NCBI GenBank assembly: GCA_011605725.1
Contig: JAAOZP010000014.1
Coordinates: forward strand, 1-64,000
Source of the DNA: Nitrososphaerota archaeon
Lineage (GTDB): Archaea > Thermoproteota > EX4484-205 > JAAOZP01
Reading direction: 5' to 3'
DNA: 64,000 bases
The first letter of the stretch is position 1; each line of letters opens with the position of its first letter. The notes under the pieces are model-generated. The model worked only from the letters and a program-made list of their open reading frames with translations, had not been told where the DNA came from and searched no databases. Position numbers and translations under genes: made by a program. This document shows, piece after piece, positions 17,170 to 26,354 of the stretch.

Positions 17170-19752
17170 ATGATGAGGATCAGAGGGATCTTTGGAAAAG
17201 CCTCCAGATTCAGGCCCAGCATTAGCTTGGAATCCTATGTTAAAACATCCATGTTTGTCACTATCATACTCATGTCTATAGCCATTAGGTTCCACAACCT
17301 TCCCCTAGGATTCTACTTGGGAGAGTTCGACCCTTTCTGGCATTACCGTAGTGCAGAATACATAATGAAGAACGGTATCTCCGCCTTCTTAGAATGGGTT
17401 GACCCTTTAAGCTGGTATCCTTACGGCAGGGCTGCTGCAGCATCCACACCCATCGGTCTCCCTCTGGCCGCGGTCGCTATTCATGCTTTCCTCAACATGC
17501 TGGGCGCCTCACTCTCCCTGATGGATGTAACAATAATTTTTCCCCCATTCGTATCCGTGCTGGCTGTTGTCGCAATATTTTTCATGGGCAGGGAGGTTTC
17601 GGGTGACGACTGGGTCGGTCTCCTAGCCATGTTATTCCTAGCTTTCAACGGAAGCTTCATCGACAGGACGCATATGGGTTTTTTCAAGCATGAGAGCCTT
17701 GGGATACCGCTCATAGCGATCTCCACATACCTTTATTTTAAATCAGTCAAATCAGAGACTTTAACCAGGGTGGTAGTGTTCTCAATACTTTCGGGCTTAG
17801 TTCTGGGTTATCTCTGTATTTCATGGACTGCCTATGTCTACATGGTTGGCCTTGTGACGCTGTTCTCGACGCTAGCAGCGCTTTTCCTAGACCCTGGTTC
17901 GACAGAGAGAACACTAGTCTCCTTCGCGATAACAATGGGTCTCTCAATGCTTATTGCAGTCCAGTTTCCGAGACCAGGTGAGAGCGCCATATACTCAATA
18001 TACTATATTGCAGTAATCGTAGGCTTCATAATCATACTCTTAATGAAATACCTTAAAAGGGTGGAGGCATCGCTGACAATTCCTATTTTAACAGGGTTTA
18101 TCGCAATCGGTTTATCCGCCACCATACTGCTCTTCAACACCGGGTTATTCTCTTCTCTCCTAGGCAAGCTTATGGCGGTGATAAATCCCTCAGCCCGCTT
18201 CGAGCAACCCATAGTTGAATCCGTGGCTGAACACAAGATGAGCACCTGGTATTCTCTTTTCCTAGACCACGGGCTACTACTGTTATTATTCCTGATAGGA
18301 ACAGTTTTAAGCCTTCTATCTGGAGACAGGCTTAGCAGGCTTTTCATATTCTCAGCAGGGTTGAGCTCGCTCTACTTTGCAAACATGATGGTTAGAATAG
18401 GTCTAGTGTTCTCCCCGTTTGTCTCGCTAATAGCTGCAATAGGCTGTTCATCGCTGATAAGCCTATCATACCCTGCGGTTTCCGAAAAGATTAGAATGGG
18501 CAGGAGGGTCACTACCTCCGGTAGAAGAAGTATCTTGGGAGTGGTATTTGTATCCGTCTTAATACTTTACATGGGTTACCACGGTGTTAACACGGGTATT
18601 GCCCACATGCAGCAGGAGGGCGGCGCGTCTCTCCCCACGTCTTCAATCCCTTATCCAGGCTCCTTCCCAGACTGGATTGAGGCGTTAACCTGGATAAGAT
18701 ATAATACTCCTCCTGGTTCAGTGGTTCTCTCATGGTGGGACTATGGCTACTGGATCACCTCGCTGGGCGAGAGGCCGACTCTGATAGATAACGCGACGAT
18801 AAACTCTACACAGGTGGCTGTTGTCGGAAGAATATTCATGTCTAACGATACTGTTGCAATACCCATGTTGAAAAGATACAACGTGTCATACATCGTTGTG
18901 TTCTCCACGCTTCCGTTGCACTGGTATATTGGGACATGGGGAGACGAGGCTAAGTGGACATGGATGGCAGCCATAGGGTATGATTTAAAGCCTGTGAACG
19001 CTAGCTACGCGTGGATCTCTAACGATTACACTAAGGGAGGGTATGCTGACTTAAACCTGACTCAGCAGATGCAGAACACGGCTCTGGTTTCAGGGTATGA
19101 GCGCTCGCCGAAGTATCTTCCGGCGGGCGTGGTTCTGCCTAGGCGTGACTCTGTTCTCACTAGGCTTATGGTTAACGCGTACATGCAGGCCCTGACAATG
19201 ATGGGTGTTTCCCCGCTTGAAAACTTCAGGCTCTCCACCTCCCCGTTCTACACGCTGGTCTTCCTCTCACCCACCTACGGGTTCGTATCAGTGTACAAGG
19301 TTAATTACAACGCGTCCTACGGGGAGGAGTCTCTAGTATTAGGCTCATCCCCAGGCGTAGCGCTGAGAAACTCTTCGAAACTCTACTCTATGCCGCTAAT
19401 ACCAGGCGTGAATATGGTTGTGAATATTAAGAGTGTTCACGTGGCTGAGGGCACAGCTGAAGTAGGCAATGCTTCAAGAGTTTTGAAAGCGAATGCTTCT
19501 CTAATAGTTAAGATAAACAGGCAGGTCAGTAAGATCTATCAGGCTTCTCCAGGAGAATACAGGCTTATTTATAAGGGTAATCTAATCGAAATAATGATTA
19601 ATGGGACGCTTGTTGAAACTCTTCCGCTGCCTGGGGATGTAAAAAGCGTTGAAGCAGGATTCCTGCAATTCACTGAAGGCGTTGAGGAAGGCAACATAAC
19701 TAGCTATGCTTTCTCATACATCGTGTACGAGGTTAGGGTAGAGGTTCCTTAA
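17170..19752 (+). CDS. aglB: Oligosaccharyltransferase AglB (STT3)
   Basis: An 860-residue catalytic subunit of protein N-glycosylation. The N-terminal ~480 residues form about 13 membrane helices with the GEFDPFWHYR metal-binding motif in the first external loop (~res 54). The soluble C-terminal domain opens with the signature WWDYGYW (~res 522) followed by a long beta-rich part. It transfers a dolichol-linked glycan to Asn-x-Ser/Thr on the outer membrane face. The glycosyltransferases at 1348-4939 could supply its glycan, which is inference only. Confidence 0.96.
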   Translation: MMRIRGIFGKASRFRPSISLESYVKTSMFVTIILMSIAIRFHNLPLGFYLGEFDPFWHYRSAEYIMKNGISAFLEWVDPLSWYPYGRAAAASTPIGLPLAAVAIHAFLNMLGASLSLMDVTIIFPPFVSVLAVVAIFFMGREVSGDDWVGLLAMLFLAFNGSFIDRTHMGFFKHESLGIPLIAISTYLYFKSVKSETLTRVVVFSILSGLVLGYLCISWTAYVYMVGLVTLFSTLAALFLDPGSTERTLVSFAITMGLSMLIAVQFPRPGESAIYSIYYIAVIVGFIIILLMKYLKRVEASLTIPILTGFIAIGLSATILLFNTGLFSSLLGKLMAVINPSARFEQPIVESVAEHKMSTWYSLFLDHGLLLLLFLIGTVLSLLSGDRLSRLFIFSAGLSSLYFANMMVRIGLVFSPFVSLIAAIGCSSLISLSYPAVSEKIRMGRRVTTSGRRSILGVVFVSVLILYMGYHGVNTGIAHMQQEGGASLPTSSIPYPGSFPDWIEALTWIRYNTPPGSVVLSWWDYGYWITSLGERPTLIDNATINSTQVAVVGRIFMSNDTVAIPMLKRYNVSYIVVFSTLPLHWYIGTWGDEAKWTWMAAIGYDLKPVNASYAWISNDYTKGGYADLNLTQQMQNTALVSGYERSPKYLPAGVVLPRRDSVLTRLMVNAYMQALTMMGVSPLENFRLSTSPFYTLVFLSPTYGFVSVYKVNYNASYGEESLVLGSSPGVALRNSSKLYSMPLIPGVNMVVNIKSVHVAEGTAEVGNASRVLKANASLIVKINRQVSKIYQASPGEYRLIYKGNLIEIMINGTLVETLPLPGDVKSVEAGFLQFTEGVEEGNITSYAFSYIVYEVRVEVP

Positions 19753-19758
19753 TTTAAG

Positions 19759-20577
19759 TTAGCTCACATAGTCTGGAAGCCTGAAGGACTCAGCTATTCT
19801 ACGCGCCCTCTCATCCTGCATCAACTGCCTAACCTTCCTCTCATACCTGCTTATTATCTCGTTTATCCTCTCCTCCTCGCGTTGGAAGTCTCCAATATCC
19901 AGTTTAAGGTTCAGGAACCTGTTTAACACGTTTAAAACTTCCCTGGAGCCTTCAGCGTCTGGACGTATGCTGGTTGTTTCTCCAAGTATGCATACGGCGT
20001 CAACACCCATTATGCTGCTTAACCCCAGAATGATTCCCGATAGCCCGACTACAGGAGTTCCTATTTCAGCCTTCTTGCAACCAGCTTCCTCAAGCTTTTT
20101 CAAAAGCTGCCTGCTGCTTGCAAAGCCTATTGCCCTCTTGGATTCCGATGCGGAAACATGGCCTCCGGCAGTAACTATCAGCCTTACTCCCCGTTTAACT
20201 AGGAATTTCAACATTTTCATGGCGACGTCATACTCTCCCCAGATGTTTTCCAAGTGTTCGTCAGCCGTTACTATAAGAAGGTCGGAACCGTTAAACTTGC
20301 TCTCGCTCTTATATATTTTCACTCCAGTGATTCTCGCCACACCGTTTTTACTCACTATTACCTGATTGCTAAAATATGGAGATGTAACTATGCCTATCAG
20401 CCTTGTATTAAGCTTCCGGATGAGGTATCTCGATATTATTCCGCCGATCCTGCCAAGCCCAGGTAGTCCTATTATAACAATCGGGTTTTCAATCCTAGTG
20501 TTCCTCTTAATCCAGACCCTTGTCTCCATGAGCGGCATGTCCTTCACATAAATCTTCACCCATTGTTTCTCAGACAT
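19759..20577 (-). CDS. PAC2-family proteasome assembly chaperone-like protein
   Basis: A 272-residue PAC2 protein (also called PbaB/DUF75-like): PIVIIGLPGLGRIGGIISRYL at the N-terminus, a Rossmann-like core, VIVSKNGVARI, and the AEIGTPVVGLSGIILGLS segment. A charged helical C-terminus ends the protein. In archaea these proteins bind proteasome subunits or act as ATP-independent chaperones. It lies convergent to aglB with a 6-bp gap, and divergent from nop10. Confidence 0.87.
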   Translation of the reverse strand: MSEKQWVKIYVKDMPLMETRVWIKRNTRIENPIVIIGLPGLGRIGGIISRYLIRKLNTRLIGIVTSPYFSNQVIVSKNGVARITGVKIYKSESKFNGSDLLIVTADEHLENIWGEYDVAMKMLKFLVKRGVRLIVTAGGHVSASESKRAIGFASSRQLLKKLEEAGCKKAEIGTPVVGLSGIILGLSSIMGVDAVCILGETTSIRPDAEGSREVLNVLNRFLNLKLDIGDFQREEERINEIISRYERKVRQLMQDERARRIAESFRLPDYVS

Positions 20578-20717
20578 CGTTCCCCTATTTCTAATCCAGT
20601 TTGCTTAATAAATCTAAAGTCAACGGGTGTGTGTAGAAGAACAGGGTTTACTTCTTTGAAACGCGGATTCCTGGTTTAAAAACACTTATAATGCTCATAC
20701 CGCGGAGGATAGTGTTA

Positions 20718-20894
20718 ATGACTGCCAAGAAGCTCCGTAAATGTCCACGGTGCAAGAGGTATATGCTTGAAGAAGTTTGTAAAAAATGCGGGACCAGTAC
20801 TCATAGTCCTCATCCCCCCAAATTCTCTCTTGAAGACCCCTTCCTAGAGTATAAGGCTAGGGCGCTGCTGGAAACCTTGCGAGTATCCGACTAG
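20718..20894 (+). CDS. nop10: H/ACA RNP protein Nop10
   Basis: A 58-residue Nop10, the small zinc protein that joins Cbf5 in box H/ACA pseudouridylation complexes. It shows KLRKCPRCKRYMLEEVCKKCG (four-Cys zinc motif) and the family end SPHPPKFSLEDPF. ATG at 20718 is used because the nine upstream codons are not part of the family and gcggagg lies before it. It is convergent with aIF2-alpha. Confidence 0.93.
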   Translation: MTAKKLRKCPRCKRYMLEEVCKKCGTSTHSPHPPKFSLEDPFLEYKARALLETLRVSD

Positions 20895-20912
20895 TATGGT
20901 TGAATCCTCGGT

Positions 20913-21677
20913 TCACTCGAGTATTCTGAGGACTCCTCCCTCTCTGGCTGCGATTTCGCTGAGCCTCGCCGCAATCTCGTCTGACAGTTTCTTAATCTTC
21001 TTGGGCTCGCTGGAGGAGAGTGTTATGGAGTATCTTGGGGCAGCAACCACTTTAACCTCCACTGAAACATCTTTAGTCCCCATTTTCTCAATCTCTCCGA
21101 AAACAGTTTTCAACTTTTTTAAACCATGTTTATCTGTAAAGTATAGTCTCACCAGCATTTTCTTAACAGCCTTCTTTTTAATAAGCTCTCTCGCGGCAAG
21201 CTCGTATATCGCATCCCTAGCCTCACCGCTAATTTTCGTTCTGGCTAAAATGTTTTCACCCTCCATGATCGCTATTCTAAGAGCCTCAGTTAGGCTACCG
21301 TATTTCTCAACAAGTTTCTCCTTAGTATCTTCTAAAACTTCACTGGGTATTGAAAACCTTGCCATAACCTCGTTGAAAATCTCTTCAGCTTTTTTCTCCG
21401 CCCTCCATTTTCGCATAGCTGAACGCGCTTCCGCCTTGTTCAGCTGTTTCAGTGATACGAAGACTCTTTCACCGCTCCTACTTATTTTTATGACTTTCAC
21501 AGCAATCATTTGGCCAATCTTAAAATCCTGCAGAGTCCTTTCCTTAGGGATCTCTGAAACATGGAGGAAAATCTCTCTGTCTTTAACATCCTCGTTTTCA
21601 AGAAGCAGCCCGAAATCAGTTATTTCCTTAACCTTGCAGACAAGCAGATCCCCTGCTGAGACTGTTTCACCAGGCAT
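20913..21677 (-). CDS. Translation initiation factor aIF2 subunit alpha
   Basis: A 254-residue aIF2-alpha: an N-terminal S1 domain (GDLLVCKVKEITDFGLL, FLHVSEIP), a helical middle domain and a C-terminal alpha-beta domain that binds the gamma subunit. It helps deliver initiator tRNA to the small subunit. It is the last gene of the minus-strand run priL-priS-GINS-L44e-S27e-aIF2A, one base after S27e. Confidence 0.95.
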   Translation of the reverse strand: MPGETVSAGDLLVCKVKEITDFGLLLENEDVKDREIFLHVSEIPKERTLQDFKIGQMIAVKVIKISRSGERVFVSLKQLNKAEARSAMRKWRAEKKAEEIFNEVMARFSIPSEVLEDTKEKLVEKYGSLTEALRIAIMEGENILARTKISGEARDAIYELAARELIKKKAVKKMLVRLYFTDKHGLKKLKTVFGEIEKMGTKDVSVEVKVVAAPRYSITLSSSEPKKIKKLSDEIAARLSEIAAREGGVLRILE

Positions 21678-21678
21678 T

Positions 21679-21867
21679 CTAGCTGTAAACCTCTATTATC
21701 TCCCCTAGAACCTTGCCCTTACCGCCTGTGCTTTTAACTATTGTTCTGCCGCAAACTCTGCATTTAACGTTTGAAGCAGGCCTTTCAAAAACTACTTGCT
21801 CATTCTCACACTGGCTACACTTGACTTTCAGAAAACGAGACCTCGGCTTAAACAGCAGTCTCTCCAT
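21679..21867 (-). CDS. rps27e: Ribosomal protein S27e
   Basis: A 62-residue S27e with the four-cysteine zinc ribbon VKCSQCENEQVVF...CRVCGRTIV and the conserved GGKGKVLGEIIEV end. It starts directly after the L44e stop codon and ends one base before aIF2-alpha, a conserved archaeal ribosomal-protein arrangement. Confidence 0.95.
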   Translation of the reverse strand: MERLLFKPRSRFLKVKCSQCENEQVVFERPASNVKCRVCGRTIVKSTGGKGKVLGEIIEVYS

Positions 21868-22146
21868 CTACCTAGCAACCTCCAACTTTTTAATCCGTAT
21901 CCCCTTCTTCTGGACAGTATAGCCACACTTAGAGCATTTCAGCTTTAAAGTCTGTTTTTTAGTAGTTTTAACAGGTTTCGCCAGAGGAGCCTTCTGCCCA
22001 CCGTAACCGTGTCTATCAACCCTTTCATGATGCCTTTCCCCAGCAGCCATCTTCCTCCTTCTACCTGTTTTAAGAAGGCTGACAGAGTGCTCCGTGTACT
22101 GGCGACACTTAGGGCAATACGTGTTTATCTTATCAGGGATCTTCAT
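21868..22146 (-). CDS. rpl44e: Ribosomal protein L44e
   Basis: A 92-residue L44e of the large subunit near the E site: INTYCPKCRQYTEHSVSL at the N-terminus, RHHERVDRHGYGGQKAPL in the basic middle, and a second CSKCGYT zinc half. It is coupled with S27e (no gap) and lies 21 nt after the GINS gene. Confidence 0.95.
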   Translation of the reverse strand: MKIPDKINTYCPKCRQYTEHSVSLLKTGRRRKMAAGERHHERVDRHGYGGQKAPLAKPVKTTKKQTLKLKCSKCGYTVQKKGIRIKKLEVAR

Positions 22147-22167
22147 GCGTGTGCGTGCTGGAGAGCC

Positions 22168-22695
22168 TTAAGTTATAAAGATTTCCTCTATTACCCCCTT
22201 CTCCTCCAGAAGCCTTGCCACATAATATGGTATGTTCACTAGACATCCGGCCCTGTAGGGCCCGTATTCTCTCCCGTCTTCCCCCACGAACCTTTCAATA
22301 TCCTTTAAAACTATTGCCAGAGTCTTCTTATCCCTGTTTTTAAACGGTTGGGAGACGAAAAGCCTGAGGTCGAATTCCTCGGGTGTTGCAGTCAGAAACT
22401 TTGAAAGACTGTTCAAATCCTGCTTCGCCATTTTCTCAAGGCTTTTAACGCTTAACAATAGGCTTTTTATCAAGCGTGTTTTAACAGCGTCTTCAAGGAT
22501 GCTTTTAACAGCATCATAATACCACTCTAACACGCCTCTCTTAATGGAAGTCTTATCGACAAGTTGAAGCTCACTCTTCACTAGCGACAGTAGCTCCATC
22601 AAAGACTCTATATCGGGACTCGGATAATACTGCTTCTCCCTGTTTGCCCTCCAGGATTCTACAAGTTTCTTTAAAAATACACTATCCTCCGGCAT
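22168..22695 (-). CDS. GINS complex subunit (Gins51/Gins15 type)
   Basis: A 175-residue protein with an alpha-helical N-terminal domain and a small C-terminal beta domain (DIERFVGEDGREYGPYRAGCLVNIPYYVARLL) as in archaeal Gins51. GINS links the MCM helicase to primase. ATG at 22695 is chosen, which overlaps the priS end by 14 nt; the frame opens earlier but inside priS. The position right after priL and priS supports the call. Confidence 0.87.
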   Translation of the reverse strand: MPEDSVFLKKLVESWRANREKQYYPSPDIESLMELLSLVKSELQLVDKTSIKRGVLEWYYDAVKSILEDAVKTRLIKSLLLSVKSLEKMAKQDLNSLSKFLTATPEEFDLRLFVSQPFKNRDKKTLAIVLKDIERFVGEDGREYGPYRAGCLVNIPYYVARLLEEKGVIEEIFIT

Positions 22696-23812
22696 ACTCC
22701 CCCAGTCCTTTGCATATGATGTATATGGCAGCGTAAACAGGCAGCTCAACCTCCTCATCCTTAAAAGGCCCGAAGGTTCTTCCCCCTAGGCTGAACTTAG
22801 GCGCTATCTTCACTTTTAAACATGCTTCCTCATCTCCGAAAGCAATAGCTTCCTCCAAAGGTTTGAAGGAAGACAGGTCTTCAAGCCGGATCCTCCTCTT
22901 CACCATGCCACTGTTACTGTTAATACTTTCAGGCATCCTCATCAACCTGTGCACGTCGATAGTTACAACGGGGTCGATCCTCACCTTAAGCTCTTCAACA
23001 ACATCCTCAAGCATTTTTAAAACTGTTTCCCTCCTGCTCGCTTTAAGTTTCTCCACGGATCCTGCTTTTTCAAGAATCCTCATGTATACTCTTTTCTTAA
23101 CCCCCTTTAAGCTTATGTTTTCAATACTTACTCCCCTTCTTAAAATATTAAGGAGCTCTTTCTCATCCAACCCTTGAATCAGGAGGTAATCTATGATTTC
23201 TCTCCTACCCTCTCCAGTTATGTTTAGAAAATCTTCTTGATTTATATGTACATGATATCCCCTATTTCCACTGTAGAAAACATGCGTGTTATCAGGGGCT
23301 ATTCCCAAGTCTTCTATCAAAACATGGATAAGTTTTTCAGTCTCCCCCAGCGCTTCCCTCAGCTGTTTTTCACTAAGTAGTCTAACCAGTTCTGTAGGAG
23401 AACCACATGAGGGGCACCTCTCTTTCAACCCTATATCATACTGGCCGCATTTCTGGCAGATCCAGGCTGCCTCCTCGTCGCTAACTGCATTAACGGGCTC
23501 CACGTCTATGTCGAAGAAAAGTTCTGCGTTAACAAGTTTTTTCTCAGACATGTCTCTATTACCCGGGTCCTCATAGTTTGCGGCGGAAACATAAATGTCT
23601 AGAGGTATCTCGCTTAAAATAAACTCGTGAAAATCCCTTAGGCTGTTGAAACACTTGTGTCTAAACATTCCTTTCCCCTTCTCCAGGAAGAAGCCGAATT
23701 CCCTGTTTCTTATCGGCTCCGGCGGCACCAATCTATCAATATTCTCATAGTAATACTTGAAGAACTCTCTTTTAAGAAACTCTAGGCTTGTTTGCAGCAT
23801 TCTCCTCACCAT
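22682..23812 (-). CDS. priS: DNA primase catalytic subunit PriS
   Basis: A 376-residue archaeo-eukaryotic primase small subunit. The catalytic acids are in ELFFDIDVEP (res ~97-106), a zinc stem CQKCG...CPSCG follows, and YSGNRGYHVHI carries the basic and His residues of the active site. It makes RNA/DNA primers with PriL. The start is ATG 23812 or the in-frame ATG 23800; either overlaps the end of priL. Confidence 0.95.
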   Translation of the reverse strand: MVRRMLQTSLEFLKREFFKYYYENIDRLVPPEPIRNREFGFFLEKGKGMFRHKCFNSLRDFHEFILSEIPLDIYVSAANYEDPGNRDMSEKKLVNAELFFDIDVEPVNAVSDEEAAWICQKCGQYDIGLKERCPSCGSPTELVRLLSEKQLREALGETEKLIHVLIEDLGIAPDNTHVFYSGNRGYHVHINQEDFLNITGEGRREIIDYLLIQGLDEKELLNILRRGVSIENISLKGVKKRVYMRILEKAGSVEKLKASRRETVLKMLEDVVEELKVRIDPVVTIDVHRLMRMPESINSNSGMVKRRIRLEDLSSFKPLEEAIAFGDEEACLKVKIAPKFSLGGRTFGPFKDEEVELPVYAAIYIICKGLGEYAGG

Positions 23813-24800
23813 ACCTTAAAGGATGCTTAATTCCCTTACAGTATTCATCGGGGTAGCAGAGCCCATTAGTAAGCATTGTTCTGCAGCTGGGTACAGAGTA
23901 CTTTTTGCCCCCTCCCCGGAGACCGGCTAAGTGTTCAACCTGGTATTTAGTAACACTATACTTGTAATCAGGCTGTTTCGAGAAGAATTCAATTATCTCG
24001 TCAATACTCCTGTTCCTGGCGATCATGAAAGTCGCCACAACTAGCCTTTCAAAATGCGAAGCGTTCTCACCGTTCTCCATCTTCTTAATTATCCTGTCGA
24101 TGCATGGAGGCGTGTCTCCTCTTTCTCTTAAAGATATGTGGCTAGGCTTAGCTGCTTCAAGCTTACTCCATACTTCAACAATTTTACCAACAGCCCTCCT
24201 GAAGCTATCGGGCGCAGCTCCCATCGGAACAGGCTCAAGAGTCTTTTCATAAACATAATTGTTGATCTCGACTTGAACAAGCCTCGCATACTCGTTTCTA
24301 CCCATCAATACATACCCGTTGCTTACAGCCCTGTTCACCAGTTTCCAGTGGGGTGCGTGAAAAGAGTATGCAAGCTTCAAATAAGTCGGTATCTTCACCC
24401 TTATCATGCTTTCATCATCCAAAACACCTTCCACCCCCATTTTTTCCCCAATGTAGAGCAATGTTTCGTCACTCTCGTTCAGCATCCTCCTGTAGGCGCC
24501 CCTGCTTTCTCCAAGAGCATACATCCTCCTAACATACTCGTTCATAGTCATTGAAACAAGTATGACCGCTATGGGGAAGGACAGTATTTCCCTCACGTAG
24601 TTCAGCTCATCGAGCACAGTTACCTTAACCTCCTTGAAAATAAGCGCGTTTTCAACCCTTTCAACAGCTCTTTTCAAGGCTGCTTCAGAACCTGTTTTCT
24701 CTAGGCTTTCCAACGTCAGGTCGATGTTTCTAGATATGAATTCCCTAGCCTCAGGTAGAAACGGGTATCTCGCAGCCCTAAGGACGTTCTCACTCGTCAT
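23772..24800 (-). CDS. priL: DNA primase large subunit PriL
   Basis: A 342-residue PriL. The helical N-terminus is followed by the C-terminal Fe-S domain with cysteines in TPPCIDRI and in the cluster VPSCRTMLTNGLCYPDEYC, the usual four ligands. It binds PriS and helps start primer synthesis. It heads the priL-priS-GINS-L44e-S27e-aIF2A run and is divergent from pcn, so a shared ~108-bp intergenic region drives replication genes in both directions. Confidence 0.94.
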   Translation of the reverse strand: MTSENVLRAARYPFLPEAREFISRNIDLTLESLEKTGSEAALKRAVERVENALIFKEVKVTVLDELNYVREILSFPIAVILVSMTMNEYVRRMYALGESRGAYRRMLNESDETLLYIGEKMGVEGVLDDESMIRVKIPTYLKLAYSFHAPHWKLVNRAVSNGYVLMGRNEYARLVQVEINNYVYEKTLEPVPMGAAPDSFRRAVGKIVEVWSKLEAAKPSHISLRERGDTPPCIDRIIKKMENGENASHFERLVVATFMIARNRSIDEIIEFFSKQPDYKYSVTKYQVEHLAGLRGGGKKYSVPSCRTMLTNGLCYPDEYCKGIKHPLRYGEENAANKPRVS

Positions 24801-24872
24801 TTTTCAAAGCCTTCTCCTATATGTGTTTGCAATCGAAACTTTATTAACATTCAGGAGTCTTTCAAAGCAAGC

Positions 24873-24880
24873 TATATAAG
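24873..24880 (+). promoter_or_regulatory. TATA box of pcn
   Basis: tatataag preceded by the purine-rich aaagcaag. It lies 29 nt before the ATG at 24909, so the transcript would be nearly leaderless. Confidence 0.65.
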
Positions 24881-24908
24881 GAGTCGCCTAAGACTATAAT
24901 GAACAGTC

Positions 24909-25679
24909 ATGTCGTCTCAAAACGTCCTTGCAAGGCTCGTAATAAATGATGCTAGGATTATTCGTAAGGCTCTTAAAGCAACAGCCTCTCTAATAGATGA
25001 GGCGCCGGTTAAAATAAGTGAGGAAGGCCTCTCCATAAGAGCCCTTGACCTGGCGGAGGTTTCTATGATCGACCTAGTGCTTTCGAAAGAGGCTTTCGAA
25101 ACATTCGAGTTCAAAAAACCCCTTAAGGCGAATATTCGTTTAAGCGACGTGCTGAATCTTCTCAAGTTTGAATCTAAATCTGAAAGACTGGAGATGTCTT
25201 TTACAGAGGACAGGGTGAGCTTTAAAGTTAGCAACGATTTCACACGAATCTTTACAATCCCTGTTTTCTTCTCAGAGGATAAGGATCTTCCTCTTCCGAA
25301 AGTTTCTCTTGGAAACTCTTTCGAGACGAAGGTTTCAACCATAAAACATCTGCTTGACAGTGGGAAACATATTTCAGACTATGTTTCCATAAGCGTGGAG
25401 AACAATGCTGTCGTGCTCTCCGCGAAGGGGGAAATCTCAGAATACCAGGTTCTCCTTAAGGCTGAAGAGGGGAATCTCGTAAACCCGGTTTTAAAAGAGG
25501 GTTCGAAAGCTTCTTATGATCTTAAAAGGCTTAGTAGCATAGTTTCTTCCCTGCTTTTCAGCGAAAACATGAGGCTTGAGTTCGACACGGATCTTCCCAT
25601 GAAGATAACTCAGAGCATCGAAGACGCTCCAAACAGCATAGTAACCTTCTTTATTGCACCCAGAATGGAGAAGGCCTAA
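24909..25679 (+). CDS. pcn: DNA sliding clamp PCNA
   Basis: A 256-residue PCNA: two similar alpha-beta clamp domains, the conserved DLAEVSMIDLVL segment, an inter-domain region with SGKHISDYVSI, and the C-terminal FFIAPRMEKA tail. It forms the ring that tethers polymerases, Fen1, ligase and Hef-type nucleases. Only one PCNA is visible here; crenarchaea often have three. It is convergent with the TFS gene (10-bp gap). Confidence 0.95.
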   Translation: MSSQNVLARLVINDARIIRKALKATASLIDEAPVKISEEGLSIRALDLAEVSMIDLVLSKEAFETFEFKKPLKANIRLSDVLNLLKFESKSERLEMSFTEDRVSFKVSNDFTRIFTIPVFFSEDKDLPLPKVSLGNSFETKVSTIKHLLDSGKHISDYVSISVENNAVVLSAKGEISEYQVLLKAEEGNLVNPVLKEGSKASYDLKRLSSIVSSLLFSENMRLEFDTDLPMKITQSIEDAPNSIVTFFIAPRMEKA

Positions 25680-25689
25680 TACTTTTTAT

Positions 25690-26019
25690 TCAAGAATACT
25701 CTCTCCAAGTATATCCGCATTTAGTGCATTTAAAGAACTGGGTTGCGCTCTCGTCGGCGCCCCTAGTCTGTGTAATCCACCAGTAGGCCTCCTTATTCTT
25801 ACACTTTGGACAGACAACACTAGTAATCGGCAGCGGATTAAGATCCGTAGTCTTCCTGACGACTTTCACAGCACCGTCTCTCCGAACCGTCTCCACGCTT
25901 CTCTCAACAACGTGTGCACGCTCCTCGTAGCCGCATTTAGGGCAGGAATACAGGAGACTGTTCTCGCCTCTTTTTATCTGTAGCTTAGTGCCACATTTTG
26001 GACAGAACCTTATCTGCAT
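25690..26019 (-). CDS. tfs: Transcription factor S (TFIIS/RpoM-like)
   Basis: A 109-residue TFS with two zinc ribbons: an N-terminal RFCPKCGTKL...YSCPKCGYE and a C-terminal VVCPKCKNKEAYWW...FFKCTKCGYTW. The tip carries the Asp-Glu pair (RGADESAT) that promotes cleavage by backtracked RNA polymerase. It stands alone but reads in the same direction as the rpoL gene upstream. Confidence 0.94.
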   Translation of the reverse strand: MQIRFCPKCGTKLQIKRGENSLLYSCPKCGYEERAHVVERSVETVRRDGAVKVVRKTTDLNPLPITSVVCPKCKNKEAYWWITQTRGADESATQFFKCTKCGYTWREYS

Positions 26020-26069
26020 AGGGGTTCTTATTGGAAGAACAGCCTTATTATAAATGTTTCTGATACGCT

Positions 26070-26354
26070 TTAAGCTAGGTCTTCAACAGCCTTATCGAGT
26101 TTTTCCCTCAGCAGCTCCAGGTCTTTAATCAAGACCCTGACTGTTTCTAAAAGAAGCTTCTTAGCGTCTCCTCCTCCTGCATTTATGTAGAGCGTAGCCT
26201 CCTGCTTGAGAGGATGCTCAACCCTGTAGGCAGAATATCCTTCAACCAGCTTCGTGTTTAAATAGCTCGTTAAAAGATTCAGCACAGTATGGGTCTCTCC
26301 ATATACCTCGAGCACTATGCTGCCTCTACCGGTTTCTTTATAAACTATTCTCAT
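26070..26354 (-). CDS. rpoL: RNA polymerase subunit L (Rpb11-like)
   Basis: A 94-residue RpoL with the family segment GETHTVLNLLTSYLN and SAYRVEHPLKQEATLYI followed by the long C-terminal helix that dimerises with subunit D. It overlaps the end of csl4 by 4 nt, so the two are translationally coupled. Confidence 0.94.
   Translation of the reverse strand: MRIVYKETGRGSIVLEVYGETHTVLNLLTSYLNTKLVEGYSAYRVEHPLKQEATLYINAGGGDAKKLLLETVRVLIKDLELLREKLDKAVEDLA

Noticed and set aside
20896..21708. 270-codon plus-strand open frame opposite aIF2-alpha
   Set aside because: Antisense shadow with Ser/Leu-rich low-information sequence; aIF2-alpha is certain.
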